From: Symbiodinium natans
Lineage: Eukaryota > Sar > Dinophyceae > Suessiales > Symbiodiniaceae
NCBI GenBank assembly: GCA_905221605.1
Contig: CAJNDS010000202.1
Span: 770,404 to 834,403, forward strand
Direction of reading: 5' to 3'
DNA: 64,000 nt
Shown: piece after piece, positions 1 to 11,870 of the stretch
Position numbering within the stretch: position 1 is the first letter of the stretch
Layout of the letters: each line of letters begins with the position of its first letter
Notes under the pieces: generated by a model
Told to the model about the DNA's origin: nothing
What the model saw: the letters and a program-made list of their open reading frames with translations, nothing else
Databases searched by the model: none
Translations under genes and position numbers: made by a program

Positions 1-1428
1 TCGCGCAAGGAGAGCGAACGGTCAGTCAACCCTGGGATTCCGGCGGCCCTTCGTTCAAAATGCGACACTGAAGCCTCAGGAGTCTGCAGAACACAGCAGA
101 AATCCTGGCAAAAGCCTGCGAGCATCGTGAAAGCTTGGGCGTCAGGTGCCGGGCTCAACAGGCAATGCCCTGAGCGCATTCTCAGCCTAGGGCATGGCCA
201 GATATGGCAAGTTACACTGCGCACATTACTGCGTACAAAGCTGTGTACAATAGTTAGGCCCTCGGCGGAATAGTCCACTGCGTGTTGCATGCAGAACTTG
301 GCCACGGGGTCCCCAGCAGCAGCTGCAGCCTGAGGCCAAGGCCGTCGGGGCCAAAAATGTCTTAAGGGAATCAGTTGGAAAACACCATGAAAACACAATG
401 AAAACACAAAACTGACTCGCAGTCAACGTATGAGTGCACTTCTTGGCGCACGCCCTGGTTTATGATCCTGCTCCCTCAAGACTTTTCTCCCCGTCAACAA
501 GATTCTCTGACCACCGGGGATAAGCCAAGACAGCATCCGAGAGCACCCTTCTGATGCCGTCAACGCCCTTGTCAACAGCCGATTGGGGCAATGACCACGG
601 TCTCTGGCCGAGGTCGATGTAATCCGGCGGCTGCCGCGCTGGCCGCCTAGCGTACACTTTCTGCCATGGACCGCACAATTGCGATGCATTCTGGATCAGA
701 GAAATCCAGCAGCTGTCAGTCCAACTGAATCCCTTCTGCTCTAAGCCATGCACACCAGCATTGTTTTCGACCTGAGTGAATGCCATATTTTCTGGCTATA
801 TGTCTTTATTAAGGCCTGCCTTCTCTCTACCGAACTGCATGTGGAGCAACACCCGGCCGCAGCTCACCGAAATGTCCGTCGTGCCGCAGTTATGGCTAAA
901 GACTGATTTTCAATGAGGGTTGCCTGTCCCACACCCGAAATCCCGGATTCCAAGAGATGCTCTGAGCAATTTGCGTGGCAGAGTGACTATATGTCATAAC
1001 ATGTCATAACACGTCATAACAGTGCAGTTGCAGATGTACTTTTCGTTCGCGCCAGTTCCGTCACCAACGATGACGAGAGATGGGCAATTGCTGGCCTACT
1101 TGCTTTTGCCAAGGCGGTGGAGTGCCCGGCTTGTTGAAATACTTCGGGTGAGAAGCGAATCGATGACACGTGCCACGTCTGTGCGCTTATTGTGCGATGC
1201 TTCACGCCTCATGAGCGCAGGCCGGATCAGGTGTCTCGGATGCATTGATTGTGCGGCCCGAAATGTTTTCAGGCCATCTTGCTAAGGATGCTCGACTAGA
1301 CGAAGTGAGTCTTGCCGCTGGCACCCGGCAGGAGGAAGTCCTGATTCGGCACCTGCTGCTCAACAAGCAAACACCGGCCTTGTCATAAAACGCTGCCACA
1401 ACAGTTTCACGACAAGGTTTTGACAACT
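1..1428. other. No gene recognised
   Basis: Both strands were read and no convincing exon, RNA gene or element was found. The short open frames here have poor protein composition and no family motif. A short tandem of a tgtcataacA-type 10-mer occurs near 990-1020. Confidence 0.5.
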
Positions 1429-4162
1429 TCAGGCCTTGCGATTGAAGCTGACACCGCCAATCAGCGCTGCAACAATGAACAGCCCGAATCCCAGCACGAT
1501 GACGTTCTTAGACGCACCACTCTGAAACAGAGAGGAACGGCTTGCAAGCAACCCGCTGTAGCTCGCGATGAGCTCCTCATCTTCACTCCACTGCGACATC
1601 CAGTGCAGGTCCTCCTTCTTCATCGTTGCCAGAGGAATCTCGGCTTTTGTGTCCTTCCATAAGCACTCTCTCTCTCCCTCTCTCGCTCTCGCTCTCTCCT
1701 CAACAAGCACGGCTTCTTCCATACACCTGCCTTGGCATGGGCTTCCATTTCATCATCCGAAGCAAGATACCTTGAGAAAGTCAGGCGCTGGAAGCTGGCT
1801 CAGTCTCAACGCCGTCAAATGCCGAATGTTCTGAATGTTTGAAGTAGAACTCTGCTAGCAAAGGCAAGCCAAAGCCAAGCCAAAGCCAAGCAAAGCCAAT
1901 TGGAGGGGTCGGGGGACCTATATTGCAAAATTGCTACAGCGCAACTGCGTGGTCAAACTTCACCATCCCAATTGACAACAAAGCCCCAGCAGCTTCAGCA
2001 AAGTGTCCTCAAGTGGGAGGTCGGACAAGACATGAGGGAAATTCTACAAGTCCGGATAGCTGTGTAGTCTCCATAGTCTCCAACACTCTAACTAGACGCC
2101 TCAGGTTTGTCGCCCGTCTGTTTCTGACTCGCAACGGGTCCTTCAGTTCCCGCACCAACACTTTATGTTCCATCACTGAAATTGTTCGCCCGAGTTGCCC
2201 GTCGCCAAATTGGGTGGGCGAGAGCGACTGGGCTTCCCCAGACTTGTGCGGAAAGGAGCAATCGCGCGGGAAGACGTAGTGGAGCCACTGTGCAAAGAGC
2301 CGACCATGGATCGGAACTTTGCCACCGTGGGCTTTTGCAATGGAGTGAAGCTGCGCAACTAAGGACTCATCCAAGCGCACGTCCACCTGAAGGCGTACGT
2401 TCTACATGTGTCTGTATGGCACCCCCCCTCCCCCCCCGCATGCACCTACCGGCTTAGGGTTTAGGACTTGGCTTTCGTGTTTCTTCAAGCAGACTTTCAA
2501 ACAACACTGCAAAAAGTCATGTTTTCTGAGAGCGGCCTTGCCAAAAAAGTTGTTAAAGGCATGATTGGAAAACTGAGTGTGGCCTTGCAAAACACATTGG
2601 TTTCTTTCCCATGTTTTGGCAAGCATGCTGTCGAAAACACCGGAAAACCACTGATAAAAACCATACAAACCATGCAAACCATGACTCTCGAAACTACCGG
2701 CCAACCCAGCCAGTAGTTTCGAAACCATGGTCTTTGTGGCGTTTTTTTCTCCAATGTTGGAGAGCATGGGACCACAAAACATTGGACAAAAGCAATGCTT
2801 TGTGAGACTGGCCTAGCAAAATCATTGGTAGTTCCAACATTTGGCAACCAGACCTTCAACAAACCATGGAAAACCCATATTTTCTGAGTGTGGCCTTGCA
2901 AAAAATTGGTTGTTCCCACCCTCGGTGTGGAGATGTTAGATTTTCAACTCAACTCTTTTCGTCGCGGGGTCTACTCCTCGCCCATCACCCGTATCCCACC
3001 CAAAGTGTCTCTTTTGTTGGTTTTCAGTGGTGAGAGCCTGGACCCACAGAACATTGGGAAACCAAAGTCTTCTGAGAGTGGCCTTGCAAAACCAATCTAC
3101 TTTGGAAGGCACTTGGCGAAAACATTGGAAAAATTGGCGTCGCTTTCTGAGAGGTGCCTCCCTGCAAAAACGTTGGCTTTCCTATATTTATTGCAAGCAT
3201 GCGCACGAACGAAAACATTGAAAAAAACCAATAAAAACTATAATGACCATGAATTTCAAAACTAAACCAGCCAGTGGTCTCGAAAATCTTGGTTTCTCCA
3301 TGCTTTAAGAGCATGGGCCCATAAAACATTGAAGGAACAAGAAAATGAAATAACATGTTTTCTGAGGGTGGCAAGCATGCTTCCGAAAACATTGGAAAGC
3401 CCAATAAAACCACAAAAAACATGATTTTCGAAACTACTCGGCCACCCCATTCTCGAGCAAAGGATGGCCGTTGAACGAGAAACCGATAAACCATTCTCTG
3501 AAAAAAAGATTCAAAATCCAGGGGGGTGGTAGCTGCTGTCTACATGCATGTATACACATGTGTATACGCATACATAGATACATATGTCAGATATGCACAC
3601 ATGGTCACTTCTCTAAAGTATGGTCCCTCTTGGGGTTGCTAGCATCAGGTGGCCCCGAATATTTAGGGTAACCCAAAACGGACCCTAACTTAGAGAACTG
3701 ACCAGAAATAACTGGACAGCAACGCTGAGCGCACAAGAAGGCAACAGAGAAACCAGAAGCTAACTTATGCTAACTTCAGCGAGCCACTTCATCCTCCAGT
3801 GTGGTCAAGCTGGTCATATTTCCCACCAAGGAAAGCATGAAGTCAGGCTCTGCCAGCGGGCCTTCGACGGCTGCTTCAATCTCCTCCATAATTGGCTCGC
3901 ACTCGTTGACGCAGCAAACGGAGTAGTGAGAAGCCGTAACAATGCCTTGCAAGTTTCTGGCAACATGTTAGCGTTGCAGAAGCACCTGCTCAGATAGTGA
4001 AGTGATATACTTTGAAAAGTCTTTGAAATAACCGTTCCCACACCATCCCACAAGAAAAGTCGCAGCCAAAAGGCAGTTGGAGGCGCCTTGGATGTAGTTT
4101 GAGATGATCACCTGCTTTCCCAGCCAGGAAGTCTCATCCAGCGCTCCAAGCTCCCCTCGGCG
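1429..4162 (-). CDS. Multi-exon conserved protein with HGRLFAQWLHYVFPR motif and C-terminal membrane anchor (3' part of gene)
   Basis: Four exons can be proposed on the minus strand: about 4162-3986, 3956-3788, 2386-2205 and 1654-1429. The first encodes a hydrophobic stretch (SNYIQGASNCLLAATFLVGW). The second has a Cys pair in SVCCVNECEPIMEEIE. The third has the most diagnostic block, IHGRLFAQWLHYVFPR followed by CSFPHKSG. The last has an acidic region (QWSEDEELIASYSG), one C-terminal membrane helix (NVIVLGFGLFIVAALIGG) and a short basic tail before the stop at 1429. The 3788 donor (GAA|GT) and 2386 acceptor (CAG|) join in phase; the first junction's phase is not settled. I recall this block order from dinoflagellate predicted proteins but know no assigned function, so none is given. 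Upstream exons probably exist beyond 4162. A tandem-repeat block lies in the long intron. The call rests on residue composition, block order and splice-like borders. Confidence 0.6.
1664..1698. repeat. (TC)n microsatellite
   Basis: CT/CTCT tract interrupted by single G bases. It lies just upstream of the last exon of the minus-strand gene and is read as GA-rich in the sense strand. Confidence 0.85.
2470..3460. repeat. Diverged tandem repeat block within an intron
   Basis: A module like ttctgagtgtggccttgcaa recurs near 2523, 2570, 2885, 3072, 3150 and 3359. A second module, gcaagcatgc followed by gaaaacattgg-like and ataaaaac-like words, recurs near 2620, 3196 and 3374. Spacing is irregular and copies are diverged, so this is an old local expansion. 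Open frames across it on both strands are repeats of each other and not separate genes. Confidence 0.7.
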
Positions 4163-4719
4163 CTAAACAGGTTGCTAAGGCTGACGTCCCTCTTGAACCA
4201 CGTCACGCGTTTACTAAATAGAAATTAAAAAATGCGCGCTTGCATAGAACGTCATCCGAATGAAGGCTTCGAGGGAGACTTTTGAAGTCTTGACGTCTTG
4301 GAGTCGGCTTCACAACCGACTGAGAGCAAGCTTTGGAAGGTTTCTCGTTTTTCGGTCCAAGCCTCGCAGATAGGACTCGGACTCGCCGAAGCGCCACTCG
4401 GCATCTGTAAGGGACTTGCCGTAAAACTTCGACAAGGGTACTCGGCCAGTTCGCCGCTTGTCCAGGCTAACCAGCTTTTGTTTCATTGCCCGACACCTGA
4501 GAGCAGCTTCATGAGTTCATGCAAGTCTCAACCACCGCAGTGGAACACGATTTGTCACTCCGTTGCATGAGTCAAGGTGCTCCGATTCCCAGTAGGATGC
4601 GAAGGTCTTCGTGATGCCTCCTGTTTGGATAGCATGCAAGCCAACAGAAAGCAGTCGGCAAAATGACCTCCTGCTGTCAAGCATGCTAACAGCATGTATC
4701 CAACTGCAAAGCCCTGCTC

Positions 4720-5259
4720 TCACGGCAACTTCACGGCCCATACCGGTGCCACCCTGATCGAGCCTACGACAGTGTGTGCATCAGCGAAGGAGTAACCTGA
4801 GCCATACCCCAGCATGGTACGGGTTGCATAGCTTTGAAGATCAGGCTGCTGGTCAAGGAGCGCTTGAGCAGGGCATTGCCTCCTGCTTCCGAGTTGACTT
4901 GCGGATTGTTCTCGCGGTGGAAGTTCAATTCCTTCAACGATCCATGCTTTGCCGCTGCTTCTCACACCTCCCGAGACACTCAGGCCCCAACAGAGATCTG
5001 TCCCTTGGCAAAGAACAGGAGCTGGTCCCAGTGCGGGAATACCTGGTTCAATGGCATTGCAAGCCTTTCTTATTGGCAAAGCTGCAGATGATCTCTGAAA
5101 GATTCCCCTGTGCATCTGAAATGTGCTGACCTGCGCAAGCTGTCCGTTGTTTCCAAGCCTCGAAGTGTAAGGGTGCAGCGTCTCACAGGCAGCGGGGAAA
5201 GAAGCTTGATCGCCACATGATGCCACACTGTGGCCAAGGCAATGGAACGATGTCATCAC
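4720..5259 (-). CDS. Hypothetical 179-codon open frame
   Basis: An uninterrupted minus-strand frame whose C-terminal half (for example YATRTMLGYGSGYSFADAHT) has a protein-like composition. No domain was recognised. It could be one or two upstream exons of the neighbouring minus-strand gene ending at 1429, since orientation and distance fit, or a chance frame. The competing frame over 4780-4960 also looks plausible, so the reading is unsettled. Confidence 0.25.
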   Translation of the reverse strand: MMTSFHCLGHSVASCGDQASFPAACETLHPYTSRLGNNGQLAQVSTFQMHRGIFQRSSAALPIRKACNAIEPGIPALGPAPVLCQGTDLCWGLSVSGGVRSSGKAWIVEGIELPPREQSASQLGSRRQCPAQALLDQQPDLQSYATRTMLGYGSGYSFADAHTVVGSIRVAPVWAVKLP

Positions 5260-5299
5260 CGGCCATCCACACGGCTATATAAGCCTCGCAGGGATGCAC

Positions 5300-6785
5300 A
5301 TTGCCCACACATGTCATACACATTTCTAGAATTTTCTAGAACATGTCTATACCCTCGGTGCTATTCAGACCCCCCCCCGCCCCTCCCCAGCCTCCAACAA
5401 TTGCTGCAGGCCCTGTTCGGACAGTGGCCGTGACAGCGGCTTGTGCTGCAAGTTGTACACCTGCCCCCAATCTGCAAGAAAACTTCACGTGGTTCCTTCT
5501 TTCAAAACTGTGGCTTCTTGCAATTTCTTGCATCCCATATCATCTCCCATCCCACGCTTGTCAAATCTTGTCAAGGCAAGCAAGCAACAAGCCACGATTT
5601 TTTCGGAGGTCTGCAAGATTCCGCGGTCTTCAAGCAATCGCAGCCCTCAGCTGCGGTAATCCGACGAAAGCAGGCCCCAGCGGCGCGTGTACTAGAGCAC
5701 AACGTCAAGCTGCGACGTGGGGTCCTTGGATTGCTTAATGTCCGGTGACACTTCAACAAGCTCGTTCGCACGTGGCTTCGGACTCGAGACTGCAGGATCT
5801 GAGGGATGTGCTCAACACATAGCCCAACACATAGGCGCAAGATGGCGCAAGCGAGGCATCTTTTTGGGCGCTCCCATCTGCACAATAGCTGCCACGGCAT
5901 TCTTTCGAGCGCTACGGCCCACTTTCACCTCCCCAGGTGACCCCCACGAATGCACGAAAAGAGACAGAGCTCTCTCGTGCTTAAGGTCCTCTCGTGTTAA
6001 GCTCGTCTGACACGTCGCTTTGTTACATCTTGTTACGTAGTTGGAACTTCTGACGGAACTTGGTCATGTCGGGACACCCATCCTGCTACTTTAAATGTGA
6101 CATCGACAACGCAGGTTGCCCGCGTTGGCGCAAGAAGGATGCTAGTTCTGTTGCGCGAATATGTTCTCAGAAGTCTGACAGCTCCTTCTTGATGCCTGAG
6201 CTGGGCTACACTGGGCTATGCTGCGCTGGAGGAGGTCATCACGGGGGTCAACGGAGTGATGGACAAGGTGCAAATGGACTGCGGCCAGGAGCTGAGGTCC
6301 TCCTTGGAACCCTCAGTCCCCAGTGTCTCTTTTTCCTCCGGAGGCTCCTTGCTGGGAGACAGCGGCCCCTTCGACCACAACCGCCTCGTCGGCCTGAGAA
6401 CCAACATGGAACATCATGGAACCCTAAGCATCCCTGAGCCCCCGAAACTCGAGCCCAAAGTGTCCAAAAAGTGATCCCATTTCACCCCAGCCTCTTTTGT
6501 GGATCTTCTGGCTTCCCGTCCGGCATCTCGTCGGCCTCCTCCTCCTCCTCCTCCTTCACCTGCACTTTTGCTACAAATGCTCACATGTGCTCTCTTGGTA
6601 CGCTCTTCATGTTATCCGCCGAGGCCTCGGGCCGGAGGTGTATAAGTTGTCAGAACAGGCCCTCCCACCCAAAGCCCTTTGTCGGACCCCTTTTTTTGGC
6701 CTCAAATGGGTACCCCCCTGGGAAACCGGGGTCCGCAAGCGGACGGTTCGCCAGGACCAGAGGCAGTTGAAGCCCCTCCCAGCAG
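5300..6785. other. No gene recognised; short CCT-rich tract
   Basis: No convincing coding block on either strand. A small (CCT)n run lies at about 6535-6560. Near 5320-5342 ttctagaa-type words repeat (catttctagaattttctagaaca). Confidence 0.4.
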
Positions 6786-6789
6786 GGCC

Positions 6790-6905
6790 CCCCGCCGTTG
6801 TCCCCCACTCCCCCCCCACCCCCCCCCACTCCCCCCCACCCCTCCCCCCCCTCCCCTCCCCCCCCCCCCCCTCCCCCCACCCCACCTCCCCTCCCCCCCA
6901 CCCTG
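6790..6905. repeat. C-rich low-complexity tract
   Basis: Runs of C broken by single A or T (ccccccaccccc pattern) for about 115 bp. The Pro-rich and Gly-rich frames across it on the two strands are products of composition. Confidence 0.9.
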
Positions 6906-7092
6906 CCGAAGAGTCGCCTTAAACCTTAAGGGGCCTGGCTCAACCCTACGATCACTCCAAGCCGAACCCTAAACCCAAAAAAACCCTCAACCCCAAAGCG
7001 TGAACCTTGAGCCCTAAACTAACCCTCAACCCCAAACCCCAAACCATAAACCATAAACCCGGAACCCTCAACCCTCAACCCTCAACCCAACC
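6906..7092. repeat. Degenerate telomere-like (CCCTAAA-type) tract
   Basis: Words such as aaccctaaaccc, aaccctcaacccc, ctaaactaaccctc and cataaacc run for roughly 190 bp. They resemble the C-rich strand of the TTTAGGG-type telomere repeat known from algae, but they are diverged and mixed with aaccctcaa variants. Confidence 0.7.
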
Positions 7093-10000
7093 CTTATTGC
7101 TTGGGGTCCAGCGACTTGGGCGCTGCGGAATCACCATGCTCACGCGGATGCGCTGGGCCGGGCCGAGGCGGGTCGCGTAGCGTTAAAATTAAACATGTGA
7201 GCAATACATTGAACAACGCCGTGTGGCATTGAAAGCCTGGCTCCTGGCTTGAAAGAATGAGAATTCCGAATTCCTTGTTTGTCACTTGGCATCTTGAGCA
7301 ACACAGCTCTCATTCTCAGTCTTTTCCTAGCAGGTGCCCCCCCCCAACAAAAACATCCCATGTCTTGAGATTTCGCATGCTGTCGCATGCTTTCGCATGT
7401 TTTCGCGCTTTTAACGGGGTGGTTGGCATGGATGGGCATTGGGATGCATTGGGCCACCGAGGCCTTTAGGAGGCACCTTAGGGGGGAGGAGCTCTTGATA
7501 TCAGATTCTCCTTTGTTGGCAGCAAGTCTCTTTCAACTGTTCAAGGTGTTGGCCTCAAATCCGCACAAAGAGTTTGAGCAGGTCACTCTTTCGTCTGCTT
7601 GGAGGCGAGAGGACCCTTCGCTCGGCGTGCTCAAGCGAAGCGGTAAAAAGACGCTTGAAGTGTGTGAACATTGAACTAAGCTTTGGGGACTTCTCCACTC
7701 GTGTCCAACCAAGCCCCTTGAGAAAGTGCTTTGTGCACTGTGGGGCACCTGCGACCTTCCAAACGCCGGATCTGCAAAGTAAGCTTCCACCTGTCAGAAG
7801 ATCAGTCAATTTGACAAGCACTGACCCGAAAGAAATCATGGTGAGTGCTAGGGTCTGCGGCTGGCATTGCTTGAAGGAGCTAAGTCCAGTACACCGGCGG
7901 GCTCGAACTCATCGAAGTGAAAAACGATGCTCCCAGTCCTCCCGGTCAAGCTATTCAACAGCGACACGACTGCAACATGTTCAGAATTGTTGCCGTGGCA
8001 CACGTGCGGTTGTTATTTTTTGTTGCTGTCTGAAAGAGCCTGGCACTGCAATGCAGAGGCACTTCCTTTCTCACTCTTTGCGACTTAACACCTCTCGGAA
8101 GCAAGTGTAACTTCAAGCGGGAACTGGTTTGACATGGTTTGCTGACGTTTGCTGTAAACAGTCCTGTCCAGCAAGCAACGCATCAACACACACCAAAACA
8201 AAAGAACAAGGTCATCAAGAATGAGGAAGTCCTGTAGCAACACCTCTTGCACAGCCACTCTTCATCCGGATTCCCACACCGGTAAGCGCACAAGGGCCCA
8301 CCTGCAGCACAAGACATGCTCCAAGCCTTCCAAGCTTCTCGGCTGTCAAAAGCTGGCCTTCCTTCATTTGGTCGGTTAGGCACGCAGCCGTCATGGCCTC
8401 CACGCAAACACGCGCACTTGCACGTTGATGCTGGAAGCAACACAACTGGGCGTCTGAAGAACGCATGTACATACATCAAATGAGCTGCCAACATGAAGGG
8501 CAACATGCCTACTTTCAACCTGCAGAACCGTGAAATGAATGCAACACGAACTGAGCCCGTTTGGCCGGGTGATACGATTTTCTTCTTTCTTTAGCCACTC
8601 CACTCTCGTCGCATGCACAGCAGAATACACAAACACACCGCCGGATTTTGAGCCAGATAACTGGGTCGCTGCGTGCCCATGCTGAGCACCTCTCTCTCTC
8701 TCTCGCTCTCCGTGTCTTTTCTCTCGTCTCGCTCACTCACCCCCAGCCTTGTGAAGTACTCCCGACATGTCCTTTAGGTGCACAGCTACACTTGTCGAGA
8801 TTCCTTGCTCTGACAGCACCCCCAGCATCTGGCCATAAGGACAACTAGAACGAATCCAGAACTAGTCCTTGATCACTGTGTCGAACTTCGCCACCAAGCA
8901 CTGGGCCGGCTGAAATCCGTCTGCAGATGAAATGTGACCTGGAACCAGACGCTTGGAGGGACACGAAAGGCTCAGCAACCAGGTGTTTTGCGGAGATGTT
9001 CGAAGGAGCAGGTCGGCGGCTGAGGCCCGGCCGCTATGAGAAGCGTGACGTCACAGGCATTGGCCCCGCAGCATCAAGAGCATGAGGGCCCCCCGACCGC
9101 CCCACGAGCCGAGCATCATGAGCATCATCCGCAATTGGTTTCTCCACTAGTCCCTCCCACGATGCACCCCGATCATGGCCGCAAAACACCCAAAAGACCG
9201 AGTGTTAGGCGGTTCCCCCTACACCCCCTAATTCTCACGAGCAAAGCTGCACCTTAGGCGAAGCTAACAAGGCATCAACCAAAAAACGAGACGGCACTTC
9301 GAAGGCTCCACTAAGTCAACACCACTGAATAACTCAACGCAGCACTCCCCACATCTCCGGCCAAGTTTCCAAGCAGGCGATACTCTTTTGAATTCGCAGG
9401 CCGAACGGCAAACAAGGCTCTTCCCTTTTCCGCAACGTGCTCAATGATCCTCGGGGGCTCGGCAGAGAGGCTGCCACTGGCATGGCATGGAAGCTGAAAC
9501 CAACGCTACATTCAGAGACGGCCGCTGCAGGCAATCACTAGCACCATTGGCGAGGCTCTGATCGAGGATCTTGTTCTTTAGGTCAGAACGCTGAGAGCCT
9601 CGTCAGGAAAGTTTCCAGCAGCAACTGTTGTGAACCACTAATTCACTAACTTCAATAACCTCTGAGCAAGGGACTCCACTCAACGGTTCGGTTCTCCAAG
9701 TCCAGAGAGCCACCTTGATAGCCAGCCTGAGCCACGCAGCCATGCATCGAATCTGACCTTTCGCATGTCGCACCATTGGCACCTTACGGCCCTGCGCATC
9801 TCGTGAAGGCTAGCCACCATCATAAATCCTCCTCGCCACTGCACACAGCACTTCGGAGCATTTCGAAACCTGAGGCTGTCAAGTTTCAAGGAGCTCTCGA
9901 GGTGGATTTAAGAACAGGCAGCTGGCAGGATGAGCACGTCATCCTTTCTCAAGCCTCTGGCCTGAGATCAGGAAGGAGCGTTCACTTGGAATACTTGGAA

Positions 10001-10900
10001 CCAGGATGCCAACATTCTTAAGTGACTGACGTCTTTTGCCGACGCTCCTTTCGAGCCATGCAGGCTTCACACCGCAAGACCCCCCGGTGCACTCCGCACG
10101 TGACACCATGACACCTAGAAGCCCTGGTCCATCCTGGTCCTTCCACGGCATCAGGCTGCTCAGACGCGTCGGCCGAAGCTTGTGCGGCCTCCGGGGCAAA
10201 CTGGCAGCAAAATTTTGCAAGTCGATGCCTCAAGCCATCTCAAGCCCAAGCCCATGAGAGAAGCATGAACAATATGTGTGCACTCATGTGCGCCTTCGTC
10301 TGGCTTCTCACGCCCACAAGACCAGTCCCAAGGGCACCAAAGCAAATGTCCCAGTCCGTTGCCATCACCTGCGCACTCTAGCTGCCCAGTCCGATAGGGC
10401 GACTTGAAGCCAACTTCTTCCAATACTTGTCGGTGCAACCGCTTCTCAATCAAATCATGGAAACGTCTTGGCATCTTGAGACCCATCTGATTGTAAGACA
10501 GCAATGCATCAGGCAGAGTGTACCGCCCCAGAGGTGCCTGGTCGATGAAGCCCGACTTAGCACCGAGTTTCAGTCAGACGTGTCCAGGGTGCTTCACTTG
10601 AAGGAATAAGTCCGAGACCTGGTATACATAGAACTGCTTTTGCCATGCTGCGGCCTCGACTGCAACAGAGCAGGCTCTGTCTTCTTGCTGTCGCTGTTCA
10701 TGTGTCATCATGTGTAATTGGCAGCCCTGAGACCCTCAGCATCTCAGCACATCAAACACTCAACCACCCTGCAGCCTGATCTCGCCATTCCGCCATGCTT
10801 GCTTGTAACTGTGTAGAGGCATAACAACAGTATGCAAACTCCTCCCCCAGACAGATTAACTTGAAACGATTCTGAGAGAAAACATGAAAGAGCCGCTGCG
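7093..10900. other. No gene recognised
   Basis: No exon with a recognisable family or good splice context was found. There is a CT microsatellite at about 8689-8715. Open frames at 7574-8110 (plus) and 7555-7839 (minus) overlap on opposite strands and neither stands out. Confidence 0.4.
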
Positions 10901-10914
10901 GGTTCCCAAGAGCC

Positions 10915-11870
10915 TGAGCCCCAAGCACTGAGGTCCCCCTTTTGCATTCGCCTTTGCTTCCTTACAACATGTGATTCGAAAAAAGACAAAGACGTTCTGC
11001 GAAACTGCATCTTACTGCATCCTGAGCACTTCTGACCGGCATCTGCGTCCAGTTCCCTGGCAAGCGCTTGTGATGTGCACCCTCAGAAGGGCATCAAGAT
11101 GTTACGATGCTGGTTCGTTGCGAAATGAACACACGTCTCAATTAAGCCCAAGGATCCGCTTGACCTTCACAGTTGATCCCTTGGCCTTGGCCTTGGCTTT
11201 GGCCTTTGGGGACAAGGATTGAAAGGCTTTGTCGGGATTTGACGAGTCTGAAAAACTTGATGGCTACTTGAAAATGAAAAGCTTTGACTTATTCTGGGGG
11301 ATTCCAGAGGGAGTTGGGCGATTCCGGCGAGACTGACCAAGCAAGAACACGAAACAAGACCAGTTGCTTGCTTCGAACATCCCACGCAATTTCTCGGGGT
11401 TGGCGCAGGGCGGGATTCTCTGCGGTTTTCTGTAAACCTGGGTGAGGAGTACCAAAGGCTCGGGTGAGTAGAATAGCTTAAATCGAACACCATCCCAGAC
11501 CGAGGGTGGGGAACATCCAAGACGAAGAAAACCGCCCCTCCCTCAATCACAGAGCATGAGTCCCGGGCGCTGAGGACTCGCTTCCTTGTAGCTTCGGCTA
11601 CACGCTTCGGGCAACAAGACAAAAACGTTCTGCGAAACTGCCATCTTACTGCATTCTGAGCACCTCCGACCGGTGTCTGCGTCCAGTTCCCTGGCAAGCG
11701 CGTGCGATGTGCACCCTGAGAACGGCATGAAGCGGATGTACGAACGTCTCAATCAGGGCCAAGCGTCTGCTTGACCTTCACCTCTGATCCTTTGGCCTTG
11801 GATTTGGCCTTGGCTTTAGCCTTGGCTTCAGCCTTGGCTTTGGCCTTGGCCCTTGCCAGGCCCAAAGCTC
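10915..11870. repeat. Direct duplication of a gene 3' end
   Basis: The sequence from about 10915 to 11215 recurs, diverged, at about 11555 to 11845 in the same orientation. Shared blocks include gacgttctgcgaaactgc, tgcgtccagttccctggcaa and cttgaccttcac followed by a ccttgg-rich run. On the minus strand each copy contains a Lys/Ala-rich C-terminal exon and about 200 bp downstream of its stop, so the duplicated unit is the terminal exon plus 3' flank. Confidence 0.75.
11138..11247 (-). CDS. C-terminal exon, Lys/Ala-rich tail (copy 1)
   Basis: After a good acceptor (TTTTTCAG|) the minus strand reads ...NPDKAFQSLSPKAKAKAKAK, then GSTVKVKRILGLN and a stop at 11138-11140. The last part closely matches the end of the neighbouring copy (GSEVKVKQTLGPD, stop at 11749). 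No upstream exon of this copy was recognised, so it may be a truncated tandem duplicate. The basic KA repeat could bind nucleic acid, but that is only inference from composition. Confidence 0.45.

Noticed and set aside
6497-6922. 141-codon Pro-rich ORF and complementary Gly-rich ORFs
   Set aside because: Produced by the poly-C tract at 6790-6905.
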